From Maribacter_C sp047345145 (GTDB lineage Bacteria > Bacteroidota > Bacteroidia > Flavobacteriales > Flavobacteriaceae), in contig NZ_JBLFER010000006.1 in NCBI RefSeq assembly GCF_047345145.1, forward strand, positions 1 to 64,000: DNA of 64,000 nt, in the 5' to 3' direction. Both the position numbers and the translations under genes were made by a program. This document shows, in pieces, positions 34,008 through 43,451 of the stretch. Numbering within the stretch: position 1 is the stretch's first letter; each line of letters opens with the position of its first letter. The notes under the pieces were generated by a model. The model searched no databases and had not been told where the DNA came from. It saw nothing but the letters and a program-made list of their open reading frames with translations.

Positions 34008-34116
34008 GCAGTTGGAATGCTATTTGGAATATTTTCAGTTTGAATTCGTCAAAGATAGGGGTTTAGGGTAAAACCTAATGTTATAAAATTTATAAGATAA
34101 TAACCATTTTATAACC

Positions 34117-34145
34117 TTGCGATTCAAAATAGATGCCTATTTTTG
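34117..34145 (+). promoter_or_regulatory. Promoter of nusB
   Basis: TTG (34117-34119) is followed after 18 bases by TATTTTTG (34138-34145), a good Bacteroidota promoter, 41 bases before the nusB ATG. The ABC exporter gene diverges from the same gap. Confidence 0.65.
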
Positions 34146-34186
34146 CCCAGTGAAAAACAACCCAATTCTATTTAAAGTTCTTTAAC

Positions 34187-35134
34187 ATGTTAACAAGAAG
34201 GCATATCAGGGTAAAAGTAATGCAATGCATTTATGCGCTGATTCAATCGAAAGATGATTCCCTAGAAAAGCAGGATAAATTTCTCAAAGATAGTATTGAG
34301 AATATGTATACGCTATACTTGTTGATGTTAAGTCTTCTCAAAGAAATTCACACTTTTGCTGCAAGTCAGGTGGCCTTATCTTCAAAAAAATATATTGAAA
34401 ATGCCTCTGATGATTTTCCGAATAAAGAGAAGTTTTTAACGAACAAAGTTTTAGTTCAAATAGCGAATAACCCTCTTTTAAAAGATGAGCTTGAACAGCG
34501 AAAGTTAAATAACTGGTATCTTAATGAGGAATATGTAAAGTTAATTTACAAAGCGATTTTAGAAAGTGAGCGCTATAGATCTTATATGCAAACGCCAACA
34601 AGTACCTATGAAGAAGACAAACAACTTATTCAAGCTTTGTTTGAGCAGGTAATTGCACCTAACGAAAAGATTTATGATTATTTCGAAGATGATAAACTCA
34701 CTTGGGTTGATGATATTCCGATAGTGAATACTTTTATTCTAAAGCAACTAAAAAAAGTAAGAGAAGACGAACAAGCTCAGTTCTTTTTGCCAGACTTGCT
34801 TAAAGATTCAGAAGATTTGAAATATGCGCAGCAGTTATTGAGTAAAACGCTATTGAATAATGCTGAATGGGAAAAAGAAATTGAAGGCAAAACTCCGAAT
34901 TGGGATAAAGATCGAATTGCAGATATTGATTCCATTCTTTTAAAGATGGCAATTTGTGAGTTATTGAATTTTTCGTCTATTCCTGAAAAGGTAACCATTA
35001 ACGAGTTTTTAGAGATTGCAAAGGAATATTCTACTCCGAAAAGTAGCATATTCATCAATGGAATTTTAGATAAATTGGTGAAAGAATACAAGTCAGAAGG
35101 AAGATTGCAAAAAATGGGAAGAGGACTTTTATAA
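34187..35134 (+). CDS. nusB: Transcription antitermination factor NusB, long form
   Basis: The 315-residue protein begins LTRRHIRVKVMQCIYAL and ends with the NusB core (DIDSILLKMAICELLNFSSIPEKVTINEFLEIAKEYS). Between them is a large helical insertion of about 150 residues, the usual form in Bacteroidota. NusB binds boxA RNA with NusE to support rRNA antitermination. It is followed by DUF1573 and yajC genes in the same direction, an order common in the phylum. Confidence 0.93.
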   Translation: MLTRRHIRVKVMQCIYALIQSKDDSLEKQDKFLKDSIENMYTLYLLMLSLLKEIHTFAASQVALSSKKYIENASDDFPNKEKFLTNKVLVQIANNPLLKDELEQRKLNNWYLNEEYVKLIYKAILESERYRSYMQTPTSTYEEDKQLIQALFEQVIAPNEKIYDYFEDDKLTWVDDIPIVNTFILKQLKKVREDEQAQFFLPDLLKDSEDLKYAQQLLSKTLLNNAEWEKEIEGKTPNWDKDRIADIDSILLKMAICELLNFSSIPEKVTINEFLEIAKEYSTPKSSIFINGILDKLVKEYKSEGRLQKMGRGLL

Positions 35135-35285
35135 TGGTTTGCATGCCCTCGGTTGTAATGTATTTTCAGTAGTTGATCGATGAATGACAATTGTTAAAAA
35201 ATGGACTCAAGTAGACTAGAGTATCAATTTTTTCGTTAGAATATAATTAATTATCTAATTTTGTAACTAAATAAAAATTATTAAG

Positions 35286-35756
35286 ATGAAAAGAGTTATT
35301 TTATTTGTAGGGGCATTATCCCTTTTCGCTTTTGTTTCCTGTAAGGAAAATGCATCAAGTAAAATCGATAGTGCAAACGTAGCCGTTGCTGCAGAAAGAG
35401 ATGAAGCTGCCAAGCTCGTTCCAATTATGACCTTTGAAAAGGCTGAACATGATTTTGGTACTATCGAACAAGGAACACCGCAAGAAACGGTATTCAAATT
35501 TACCAATACAGGTAATGGTCCTTTGTTAATTACAAGTGCTACAAGTAGCTGTGGTTGTACAGTACCAAATCCTCCTAGAAAACCAATTGCACCAGGAGAG
35601 ACAAGTGAAATGGTTGTTAAGTTCAACGGATCTGGTCAAAATCAAGTAACAAAAACAATCACTGTAAAAGCAAATACCGCTAAAGGTTCTGAAACTTTAA
35701 GAATCAAAGCATTTGTTAATCCTAAAGGAGCGGCTCCATTAGGGCCAACCAAGTAA
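35286..35756 (+). CDS. DUF1573 lipoprotein
   Basis: The 156-residue product has a lipobox (FAFVSCKEN near residue 18) and a DUF1573 immunoglobulin-like domain with FEKAEHDFGTIEQGT and TSSCGCTVPNPPRKPI. This is a common exported family of unknown exact role. A TAATTTTG element at 35256-35263 is the likely promoter. yajC follows after 23 bases. Confidence 0.9.
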   Translation: MKRVILFVGALSLFAFVSCKENASSKIDSANVAVAAERDEAAKLVPIMTFEKAEHDFGTIEQGTPQETVFKFTNTGNGPLLITSATSSCGCTVPNPPRKPIAPGETSEMVVKFNGSGQNQVTKTITVKANTAKGSETLRIKAFVNPKGAAPLGPTK

Positions 35757-35779
35757 TTCTAAAATTCTAAACTAATATA

Positions 35780-36070
35780 ATGGGTGATATTCAGCAGTTT
35801 CTGCCAATGCTATTAATTTTTGTGGTAGCGTATTTTTTTATGATACGACCACAAATGAAGCGCGCAAAAGATGAAAAAAAGTTTGCGGCAGAGCTAAAAA
35901 GAGGGGATCGCATTATAACCAAGAGTGGGCTTCACGGTAAAGTCATGGACCTTAATGATAAAGACAATTCTTGTGTCATTGAAACTATGGCCGGTAAGTT
36001 GAAGTTTGACCGTTCAGCAATTTCGTTAGAGATGAGTAGAAAATTGAATGCTTCTGTCGAAAAGAAATAG
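35780..36070 (+). CDS. yajC: Preprotein translocase subunit YajC
   Basis: The 96-residue protein has one N-terminal helix (FLPMLLIFVVAYFFMIRPQMKR is the typical YajC stretch) and a cytosolic domain with LKRGDRIITKSGLHGKVMDL. It assists SecDF at the inner membrane. It is followed by a strong terminator. Confidence 0.95.
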   Translation: MGDIQQFLPMLLIFVVAYFFMIRPQMKRAKDEKKFAAELKRGDRIITKSGLHGKVMDLNDKDNSCVIETMAGKLKFDRSAISLEMSRKLNASVEKK

Positions 36071-36090
36071 AATTTCTTGTAATTCATATA

Positions 36091-36123
36091 AAAAAGCTCC
36101 GAATGAAAGTTCGGAGCTTTTTT
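36091..36123 (+). terminator. Rho-independent terminator after yajC
   Basis: AAAAAGCTCCGAA-tgaaag-TTCGGAGCTTTTTT is a perfect stem with a T-run; it could act in both directions. Confidence 0.88.
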
Positions 36124-36169
36124 ATTTCAATTAATTGTATCTTCTTACCTATTTCTAAATCAAAGATTT

Positions 36170-37519
36170 ATGTATCACAATAGAAGAAGTTTTTTGAAGA
36201 AAAGCTCTTTGTTTGCGGCTAGTTCTGGTGCGGCATTTTTATTTCCCATGGAATTGTTGTCAATGATTCGAAAGCCAGTTGGTGCAAACGACCGGATTAA
36301 CGTCGGCCTAATTGGCTGCAAAGGCATGGGGTTTAGTGATTTGAGTTCCATGCTAAAAAATAGCGAGGTTACCGTAGTCGCTTTGTGCGATGTTGATGAA
36401 CGTGTTTTGAAAGCAAGAACAGCCGATTTAGAAAAAGCAGGAATTAAAAAACCAAAATGGTATACAGATTATCGAAAGCTTTTAGAGCATAAAGATATTG
36501 ATGTAGTGATTATTGGCACACCTGATCATTGGCATTGTTTACAACTTACTGATGCTTTACAATCGGGTAAAGACGTGTACTGTGAAAAACCCATAGCGAA
36601 TTCTGTTCAGGAGGCTGATATCATGCTGAACTATGTGGGTGCAAGTGATAGAATGGTACAGATTGGTCAATGGCAACGTAGTCAACCTCATTTTGTCGAT
36701 GCCATTAAATATGTTCATTCTGGCAAATTAGGTAATATTCGTTTAGCAAAAGCCTGGGCGTATCAAGGTTGGATGAAGCCTGTTCCTATTCTTCCCGATA
36801 CTGCGGTGCCAGAAGGCGTAGATTACAACATGTGGCTTGGCCCTGCTCTTCAAAGGCCATTTAATGCAAATCGATTTCATTTTAATTTCAGATGGTTTTG
36901 GGATTATGCTGGTGGATTAATGACAGATTGGGGCGTACATTTAATTGATTATGCCCTTTACGGGATGAAAGCTGGAACACCAAAATCGGTGATGGCCTTA
37001 GGTGGGAAATTCGCTTACCCAGAGGATGCCTCAGAAACTCCCGATAGTCTACAGACTGTTTTTGAATATGATGGTTTCTCCATACTTTGGGAACATGCCA
37101 CCGGCATAGATGGTGGAAATTACGGTCGCAACCATGGTATTGCTTTTATTGGGAATAATGGTACTTTGGTTTTAGATAGAAGTGGATGGGAAGTGATTCC
37201 TGAAAAAGAATTTCAAGGTTGGGATAAAGAGGGAATTCCGAAAATGGAAGCTTCATCTTTTGATAGAGGCAATGCAAGCGGATTAGATTTACATACAGTC
37301 AATTTTATTGAAGCGGTAAAAAGTAGAGACGCCTCGATATTAAACGCTCCGATAAAAGTAGGTTATGATGCCGCATTGGTTTCCCATATGGGTAATGTGG
37401 CTTTTAAAACAGGAAATAGAATCTATTGGGATGAAACGAAAAATGAATTCAAAGAGAAAGCTGCAAATGAATTTTTGAAAGCTAATTACAGTAATGGTTG
37501 GAAGTTACCTACGCTATAA
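36170..37519 (+). CDS. Tat-exported Gfo/Idh/MocA-family oxidoreductase
   Basis: The 449-residue protein starts with a twin-arginine signal (NRRSFLKKSSLFAASSGAAF). The Rossmann domain follows (INVGLIGCKGMG), then the family EKP box in YCEKPIANSVQEAD and the C-terminal substrate domain (GGLMTDWGVHLIDYALYGM). NAD(P) would be bound in the cytosol before Tat export. Such proteins act on sugars or sugar acids, but the substrate is unknown and no sugar operon is nearby. Confidence 0.92.
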   Translation: MYHNRRSFLKKSSLFAASSGAAFLFPMELLSMIRKPVGANDRINVGLIGCKGMGFSDLSSMLKNSEVTVVALCDVDERVLKARTADLEKAGIKKPKWYTDYRKLLEHKDIDVVIIGTPDHWHCLQLTDALQSGKDVYCEKPIANSVQEADIMLNYVGASDRMVQIGQWQRSQPHFVDAIKYVHSGKLGNIRLAKAWAYQGWMKPVPILPDTAVPEGVDYNMWLGPALQRPFNANRFHFNFRWFWDYAGGLMTDWGVHLIDYALYGMKAGTPKSVMALGGKFAYPEDASETPDSLQTVFEYDGFSILWEHATGIDGGNYGRNHGIAFIGNNGTLVLDRSGWEVIPEKEFQGWDKEGIPKMEASSFDRGNASGLDLHTVNFIEAVKSRDASILNAPIKVGYDAALVSHMGNVAFKTGNRIYWDETKNEFKEKAANEFLKANYSNGWKLPTL

Positions 37520-37520
37520 A

Positions 37521-38117
37521 TTACCTATACTTATCATTCAAACCTTTAACTTCAATAATCATTGGAAGAATTTTTTCAAGTCGTGATAGTTTTGTTTTTT
37601 CTTGTTTGGCTTTTTCGATATACTCTGAATATTCATTTTGATTGTAGAGAGATAATTTTTTAAAAGCTTCAGCTGCATTTGCATTTTTGGCTAAAGCATC
37701 CTTTAAAAGCTTTGGAACGGGCCGCTTCTCAATTTTCTTTTTAATTGGAACAAAAATTCTTCCATTTTTTTGATTTTCGATGGCTTCCTGCATGTAACCC
37801 AATACCGCTGTTTTGTCAATATCTTCTATGGTATAGAACTTCCAATGCCGCATAGCTTGTGTTTTTCCCTCTTGCGCGTTTTCTAAAACTTGTTTTGTAT
37901 CCTTCAGGAAAACTCCATTAAAAAACCAGATGCCGAAATGTTTTTTGAATTTACAAATAGATATGACGTTTTTACCCTCTAGCGTATATGTGGGAAACAT
38001 CCATTTATAGGTTTCTTCGAGTCCGGTTTTTAGAACTAGTGCTCTGAGTTTTGCAATGCCCTCACTGAAATGATGTTCCTCGGAATAGTAACGTTCTACT
38101 TTTTCTGCTTTTTCCAT
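37521..38117 (-). CDS. DUF1801/YdeI-like protein
   Basis: The 198-residue protein has an N-terminal DUF1801-type half (about 10-120: YKWMFPTYTLEGKNVISICKF, FGIWFFNGVFL) and a C-terminal half rich in Lys and Ala (PVPKLLKDALAKNANAAEAF, SEYIEKAKQEKTKLSRLEK) as in YdeI/OmpD-associated proteins. The role is unknown; some relatives are linked to resistance to bacteriocins or cationic peptides. The stop lies one base from the convergent oxidoreductase stop. Confidence 0.85.
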   Translation of the reverse strand: MEKAEKVERYYSEEHHFSEGIAKLRALVLKTGLEETYKWMFPTYTLEGKNVISICKFKKHFGIWFFNGVFLKDTKQVLENAQEGKTQAMRHWKFYTIEDIDKTAVLGYMQEAIENQKNGRIFVPIKKKIEKRPVPKLLKDALAKNANAAEAFKKLSLYNQNEYSEYIEKAKQEKTKLSRLEKILPMIIEVKGLNDKYR

Positions 38118-38183
38118 TTAGAGGTGTTTTTGTATTGGGGACCTAATTATGATTCACATATGTTTATCCAACAATCCAACAAT

Positions 38184-39413
38184 CTAGTAATCCTTCTCAC
38201 CAACAAGTTCGCAAATTTTTACGATAACTTCAACAGCTTTCTGCATACTTTCCACAGGAACATATTCAAATTTACCATGAAAATTATGTCCGCCTGCAAA
38301 AATGTTAGGGCAGGGGAGTCCCATAAAGCTTAGCTGTGAGCCGTCCGTTCCCCCGCGAATAGGTTTTATGATTGGTTTGATTCCAACCTTCTCCATAGCT
38401 TCTTTAGCAACTTCGACGATATGAAAAACAGGTTCTACCTTTTCTCGCATATTGAAGTATTGATCCTTTAAATCCATGGTAATACAATCTCCATGATCCT
38501 TGTTCAACTTTTCTGCAATATCTCTCAATAGCTGCTTTCGCTTTTCAAATTGGGCTGCATCGTGATCGCGAATGATCAATTCGAATTCTGCATGTTCAAT
38601 TTCTCCCTTTATACTGTGAATGTGAAAAAAGCCTTCTCTACCCGAAGTATTTTGAGGGGTTTCTTCCGGCGGAAGAATTGACATAAACTCAGTAGCAATG
38701 CTAACCGCGTTAACCATTTTTCCTTTGGCATAACCAGGGTGAACACTTCTACCAGAAATCGTGACCTTAGCACCAGCAGCATTAAAATTTTCATATTCCA
38801 GTTCGCCTATTTGGCTTCCATCCATAGTATAAGCCCATTCTGCACCGAACTTTTCTACATCAAATTTATGAGCTCCACGCCCTATTTCTTCATCGGGAGT
38901 GAAGCCAATACGTATATCTCCATGCTTAATTTCAGGATGTTTGATAAGGTACTCCATTGCAGTAATGATTTCCGTAATTCCCGCTTTGTCATCAGCGCCT
39001 AAAAGTGTTGTTCCGTCAGTAGTAATCAAGGTTTGACCTTTGTATTGCAGTAAATCTTCAAAATAGAAGGGAGATAAAACAATCTTTTGTTCCACATTCA
39101 AGACGATATCACCCCCATCATAATCTTTAATGATTTGGGGATTCACATCCGTTCCAGAAAAATCTGGTGTAGTATCAAAATGTGAAATAAAACCTATTGT
39201 AGGCACTTTTTTGTCTAAATTGCTCGGTAAAGTTGCCATGATATACGCATTGTTATCAATGCTAACATCTTGCATACCAATCTGATTGAGCTCGTACACC
39301 AACTCATTGGCCAGATGCCATTGTTTTTCTGTGCTAGGTGTAGTTTTAGAATTCGGATCGCTTTGTGTATCAATTTGTACATATCTCAAAAAGCGGTCTA
39401 TAATATCTTGCAT
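38184..39413 (-). CDS. pepT: Peptidase T (tripeptide aminopeptidase)
   Basis: The 409-residue M20 zinc enzyme has the ligands in FISHFDTTPDFSG (His, Asp), LLGADDKAG (bridging Asp), TPDEEIGRGA (catalytic and metal Glu), YTMDGSQIGE and the late FAGGHNFHGKFEYV. Length and motifs are those of cytosolic PepT, which removes the first residue from tripeptides. It is monocistronic and divergent from the next gene. Confidence 0.95.
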   Translation of the reverse strand: MQDIIDRFLRYVQIDTQSDPNSKTTPSTEKQWHLANELVYELNQIGMQDVSIDNNAYIMATLPSNLDKKVPTIGFISHFDTTPDFSGTDVNPQIIKDYDGGDIVLNVEQKIVLSPFYFEDLLQYKGQTLITTDGTTLLGADDKAGITEIITAMEYLIKHPEIKHGDIRIGFTPDEEIGRGAHKFDVEKFGAEWAYTMDGSQIGELEYENFNAAGAKVTISGRSVHPGYAKGKMVNAVSIATEFMSILPPEETPQNTSGREGFFHIHSIKGEIEHAEFELIIRDHDAAQFEKRKQLLRDIAEKLNKDHGDCITMDLKDQYFNMREKVEPVFHIVEVAKEAMEKVGIKPIIKPIRGGTDGSQLSFMGLPCPNIFAGGHNFHGKFEYVPVESMQKAVEVIVKICELVGEKDY

Positions 39414-39485
39414 TCGTATAATTTTTGACTAAAAATACTGTTTATACAGTAACAATTCTAACAATTGAATCTAGAAACCAAAATC

Positions 39486-39929
39486 ATGTATTTCAAAGTA
39501 ATTGTTCCTTTTATTGCTTTAGTATTGTTTTCCATTTCTGGGAATGCCCAAGATTGCACTTTAGATGTAGGTGGCAAGAATACTGATATCCTCGTCAAAG
39601 TTTTTCAAATGAATGCTGAGCAAATTAGTAAGATGGAAGCTTTACGAGCAGAGCTACAGATTGAAACGAAAGTAATTGAAGATGAAATACAAAAGCTTTT
39701 TAACGAACATCCGCAGAGCACACCAGAAGAGTTAACGGTACTTTCGGAAAAGTATAAGGTATTTCAACAAAAGATAGTAATGGCTTCTAAGGCTGCGGAC
39801 AAAACATTACTATCAAGCTTTAATGAAAAGCAGTACGATCGTTATTTAGAGCTTTGTTATGAGGCTGTTCGTAAGCCTATTAAAGTGCAACCCTTAGTGG
39901 TAAAGGATACGATTGTCGATCCTGAATAA
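39486..39929 (+). CDS. Exported helical protein of unknown function
   Basis: The 147-residue product begins MYFKVIVPFIALVLFSISGNAQ, a signal peptide. The body is mostly helical with a Spy/CpxP-like feel (MNAEQISKMEALRAELQIETKVIEDEIQKL), but no LTxxQ motifs are seen. A periplasmic helical hairpin is inferred. The frame is open from a TTG at 39465, but the ATG is a better start. Confidence 0.72.
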   Translation: MYFKVIVPFIALVLFSISGNAQDCTLDVGGKNTDILVKVFQMNAEQISKMEALRAELQIETKVIEDEIQKLFNEHPQSTPEELTVLSEKYKVFQQKIVMASKAADKTLLSSFNEKQYDRYLELCYEAVRKPIKVQPLVVKDTIVDPE

Positions 39930-40021
39930 TTGTCAACCACAATCTGTTGATAAAAAGCACATAATCCACAAGTCTTTAGGTATTACACTTTGTACATTTG
40001 ACAAAATTGTCTTCGTAGTTT

Positions 40022-41059
40022 ATGTACAAGTTCCTCATTCGACCATTTCTTTTTCTGATGAATGCAGAAAGGGCTCATTATTTCACGTTTTCTTTAGTTA
40101 ATTTTCTCTCTAAAATTGGCTTTTCAGGACTTTTTAGAATGCTTTACCTTGTTGAAGATAAGCGATTGGAACGTGAGGTTTTCGGACTCAAATTTAAAAA
40201 CCCAGTAGGCCTTGCTGCAGGATTTGATAAGGATGCAAAACTCTTCAATGAATTCTCAAACTTCGGATTCGGATTCGTAGAAATTGGCACACTAACACCA
40301 AAACCACAAATAGGAAACCCAAAACCAAGACTATTTCGTCTAAAACCAGATCAGGCTATTATTAATAGAATGGGTTTTAATAATAAGGGTGTTTTTGATG
40401 CTGTAGAACGACTAAAAAAGGAACACAAAGTACTTATTGGTGGTAATATCGGAAAGAACAAGGTAACTCCTAACGATGAAGCCATCAAGGACTATTTAAT
40501 TTGTTTTGATGCACTTTTTCCGCATGTAGATTATTTTGCGATCAATGTGAGTTCGCCAAATACGCCGGGTCTCAGGGAGCTACAAGATAAAGAGCCTTTA
40601 AAGGCTTTATTGAAAGAACTTAAAAAGGAAAATATAAAATGCCCTGAATCAAGAGGAAAGGGCAAACCTATTCTTCTAAAAATTGCCCCTGATTTGACCG
40701 ACGACCAATTAGTTGATATCATAGAAATTGTTGAAGAAACAGAGATTGATGGTGTTATCGCCACCAACACTACAATTTCCAGAGAGAATTTAAAATCAGA
40801 TTTGGTTTCAACTGAAGAGAAAGGTGGTTTAAGCGGAAAGCCCTTAACCAATAGAAGTACTGAAGTTATTCGGTTCTTAGCGGAAAAAAGTGGAAAGGCG
40901 TTTCCAATTATTGGTGTGGGAGGAATTCATTCAGCAGAAGATGCCTTGGAAAAATTAGAGGCTGGTGCAGACCTTGTTCAATTGTATACGGGCTTTATCT
41001 ATGAAGGTCCGTCTTTAGTAAAACGTATCAATAAGGAGCTTCTTAAAAGAGTCGACTAG
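40022..41059 (+). CDS. pyrD: Dihydroorotate dehydrogenase, quinone type
   Basis: The 345-residue class 2 enzyme has the N-terminal membrane-associating helices (MYKFLIRPFLFLMNAERAHYF), then KNPVGLAAGFDKDA, the catalytic serine loop NVSSPNTPGLRELQ and the FMN phosphate site IGVGGIHSAEDALE. It oxidises dihydroorotate to orotate at the inner membrane with quinone as acceptor, in pyrimidine synthesis. It overlaps the convergent Dabb gene by four bases. Confidence 0.95.
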   Translation: MYKFLIRPFLFLMNAERAHYFTFSLVNFLSKIGFSGLFRMLYLVEDKRLEREVFGLKFKNPVGLAAGFDKDAKLFNEFSNFGFGFVEIGTLTPKPQIGNPKPRLFRLKPDQAIINRMGFNNKGVFDAVERLKKEHKVLIGGNIGKNKVTPNDEAIKDYLICFDALFPHVDYFAINVSSPNTPGLRELQDKEPLKALLKELKKENIKCPESRGKGKPILLKIAPDLTDDQLVDIIEIVEETEIDGVIATNTTISRENLKSDLVSTEEKGGLSGKPLTNRSTEVIRFLAEKSGKAFPIIGVGGIHSAEDALEKLEAGADLVQLYTGFIYEGPSLVKRINKELLKRVD

Positions 41060-41481
41060 TTCTTCGTCCAATAATCAATTACCAAAACATCATCCAAGTA
41101 TGGTCCGAGTACATCGCCGAAAGCCTTGTGGTCAGGATGTGGTAAATAGATAGCACGGTCTTCTTCGTTTTTAAAACTCAAAAAGAAGCAATGGGTAAAG
41201 CCTTTTTCTAAACCTTCAGGGCTATTATTTAATCCCCACTCATATCCTTTGATTTGCTCAATTTTAGAAGGGAGTGCACTAAAAGCAGCCTCAACTTTTT
41301 TGATGTCTTCAGAAGAAGTACCCTCCTTAAATTTAAAGAGCACTACATGGCGAAGCAAACTGTCTTGATTCATATCATTTTGAATTAACGAATCTTTTTC
41401 ATCATATTTCCAAGTAGATGAAATAAGTACCATAGAACAAAGCGCTAAGAAAAGAACAACAGAGAAGTTTTTGGTTTTCAT
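41056..41481 (-). CDS. Exported Dabb-domain protein
   Basis: The 141-residue protein has a signal peptide (KNFSVVLFLALCSMVLIS) and a single Dabb (stress-responsive dimeric alpha-beta barrel) domain: LLRHVVLFKFKEGTSSEDI, HCFFLSFKNEEDRAIYLPHP and VLVIDYW. The true activity is unknown. A lipobox-like cysteine (ALCS) is present but lacks the usual context. Confidence 0.87.
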   Translation of the reverse strand: MKTKNFSVVLFLALCSMVLISSTWKYDEKDSLIQNDMNQDSLLRHVVLFKFKEGTSSEDIKKVEAAFSALPSKIEQIKGYEWGLNNSPEGLEKGFTHCFFLSFKNEEDRAIYLPHPDHKAFGDVLGPYLDDVLVIDYWTKN

Positions 41482-41510
41482 CGGTTTTGATTTTTTGTAA
41501 GGTATGAAAA

Positions 41511-42191
41511 ATGAATAATACTTCTAGGGATTTCGTATTTTTCTCGTTTCAACACTTTTCTATTTTGAATTACGAAATTCTTATTGCTTTTATAGGAGCA
41601 ACTGCAGCCCTTGCAATTTCACCTGGCCCTGACAATATTTATGTATTGATGCAGAGTATTACCAATGGGAAAAAGTACGGTATGGCGACCGTTGCTGGAC
41701 TCATGGCGGGTTGTTTGGTACATGCAACTTTATTAGCTTTTGGGGTGTCGGCAATTATCAAGCAAAGTGACCAGCTCTTTTTTATCATAAAACTTTTTGG
41801 CGCTGTGTATCTTCTGTATTTAGCAATTCAAGTATATCAAAGCGATGCTGAGATTAGTCTGTCGAATGATGCTACACCAAAAAAAAGTCTAATGGGGCTT
41901 TTTCGGCAAGGATTCATTATGAATGTATTGAACCCTAAGGTGACGATATTCTTTTTGGCATTTTTTCCAGGATTTTTATTTAGCGAATCGATGAGTACGG
42001 TGGTTCAGTTTTATGTATTGGGATTCCTTTTTATCGCTGTATCAGGTATTATATTTGGTGCGGTAGCTTTTCTTTCAGGACTGATTTCCGAACTGATTCT
42101 CAAGAATTCGAAGGTAGGGATCACTTTAAAATGGCTACAAATTATTGTTTTTGTGGGCATTGCTATTTACCTCTTACTATCGGATAAATAA
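41511..42191 (+). CDS. LysE/RhtB-family amino acid exporter
   Basis: The 226-residue protein has six helices and the LysE family N-terminal motif AISPGPDNIYVL. NVLNPKVTIFFLAFFPGF near the middle is also typical. It would export an amino acid or derivative. The first 17 residues (MNNTSRDFVFFSFQHFS) are not family-like, so the real start may lie later, for instance a TTG near 41562. It diverges from the Dabb gene. Confidence 0.88.
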   Translation: MNNTSRDFVFFSFQHFSILNYEILIAFIGATAALAISPGPDNIYVLMQSITNGKKYGMATVAGLMAGCLVHATLLAFGVSAIIKQSDQLFFIIKLFGAVYLLYLAIQVYQSDAEISLSNDATPKKSLMGLFRQGFIMNVLNPKVTIFFLAFFPGFLFSESMSTVVQFYVLGFLFIAVSGIIFGAVAFLSGLISELILKNSKVGITLKWLQIIVFVGIAIYLLLSDK

Positions 42192-42223
42192 TAGTAATTT
42201 TACAGTATCAATTCGCTGCTTAA

Positions 42224-43090
42224 ATGTCAGAAAAAGTCAAAGTCATTGAATGTCCACGTGATGCTATGCAAGGCATTAAAACCTTTATTCCTACCGAGGA
42301 TAAGGTGCGTTATATTCAGTCCCTTTTAGGATGTGGCTTTGATACCATTGACTTTGGCAGTTTTGTTTCGCCCAAAGCCATTCCGCAAATGGTGGATACA
42401 GCGGAAGTACTCGCGCAATTGGATTTATCTGATACAGTTAGTAAGTTGTTAGCGATCGTTGCCAATGTTAGAGGTGCGAAAAACGCCTCCGAACATAAAG
42501 AGATTCAATATTTAGGATATCCCTTTTCCATTTCCGAGAATTTTCAAATGCGGAACACGCATAAGACTATTGAACAATCCGTAGAAACACTTCAAGAAAT
42601 TTTGAACATTGCCGATGCTTCAGGAAAAGAAGTTGTCACCTATATCTCAATGGGGTTTGGAAATCCATACGGAGACCCTTGGAATGTGGAAATAGTGGGG
42701 GAGTGGACCGAAAAATTAGCCGCGATGGGCGCACGAATTTTATCGTTGTCTGATACTGTGGGAACTTCTACTCCAGAGGTAATAGATTATCTGTTTTCAA
42801 ATTTGATTCCCAAATATCCAGAAATTGAATTTGGCGCACATTTACATACTACGCCAACAAAATGGCATGAAAAGGTAGATGCAGCCTATAAAGCTGGTTG
42901 TCGAAGATTCGACGGAGCAGTTCAAGGTTTTGGCGGTTGCCCCATGGCAAAAGACGAATTGACGGGAAATATGCCCACAGAAAAAATGCTTTCCTATTTC
43001 AATACTGCAAAAGTGGATTCTGGAGTAAATTGGTTGGTATTTGAAGCAGCTTACAACAAAGCTTCTGAATTATTTGCGGAGTATCACTAA
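42224..43090 (+). CDS. Hydroxymethylglutaryl-CoA lyase
   Basis: The 288-residue TIM-barrel lyase starts with VIECPRDAMQG, the HMGL-like metal-binding box. The HMG-CoA lyase signature with catalytic Cys is FDGAVQGFGGCPMAKDELTG, and HLHT supplies metal histidines. It splits HMG-CoA to acetyl-CoA and acetoacetate in leucine breakdown. The stop overlaps the next convergent gene by four bases. Confidence 0.93.
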   Translation: MSEKVKVIECPRDAMQGIKTFIPTEDKVRYIQSLLGCGFDTIDFGSFVSPKAIPQMVDTAEVLAQLDLSDTVSKLLAIVANVRGAKNASEHKEIQYLGYPFSISENFQMRNTHKTIEQSVETLQEILNIADASGKEVVTYISMGFGNPYGDPWNVEIVGEWTEKLAAMGARILSLSDTVGTSTPEVIDYLFSNLIPKYPEIEFGAHLHTTPTKWHEKVDAAYKAGCRRFDGAVQGFGGCPMAKDELTGNMPTEKMLSYFNTAKVDSGVNWLVFEAAYNKASELFAEYH

Positions 43091-43446
43091 TCACTTTTAC
43101 AGATTCCTCCTAAATAGTTGTCCAAATTCATTTGAAAGAGGGTGCCTTCCACCAAATCTTGTATTCCATTCAATTCTTTTACATTCACGGCAAAGGTGAT
43201 TTGTGGTGCTGGCGAATCAATTAAAAGTGCTTTACAAGATTCGTTTTGAGCACAATCATTGCAAAGCGAGCTGTTATCCTTCGTATACTTTATGTTTTTT
43301 GAAAACTGGGTCAATTCTTCTTTAGATAATAGTAATCCAGTGTCTCTAAATACGATTTGCACTTTCATGATGTCTTTGACCTTGTTTCTTTTCCATTGAA
43401 AAGCGACGCCGAAGTTATTGTGGTAAATGGGGTGTATGTCTTGCAT
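43087..43446 (-). CDS. Small protein with a cysteine cluster, unknown
   Basis: The 119-residue cytosolic product has a cluster CNDCAQNESC near residue 60 that might bind a metal, and a C-terminal NYLGGICKSD. The rest is alpha-beta. I think it is a conserved Bacteroidota family of unknown role, but cannot name it with confidence. It lies five bases after the stop of the FMN-binding gene and is probably in the same transcript as the iron-linked genes upstream. Confidence 0.75.
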   Translation of the reverse strand: MQDIHPIYHNNFGVAFQWKRNKVKDIMKVQIVFRDTGLLLSKEELTQFSKNIKYTKDNSSLCNDCAQNESCKALLIDSPAPQITFAVNVKELNGIQDLVEGTLFQMNLDNYLGGICKSD

Positions 43447-43451
43447 GTGAT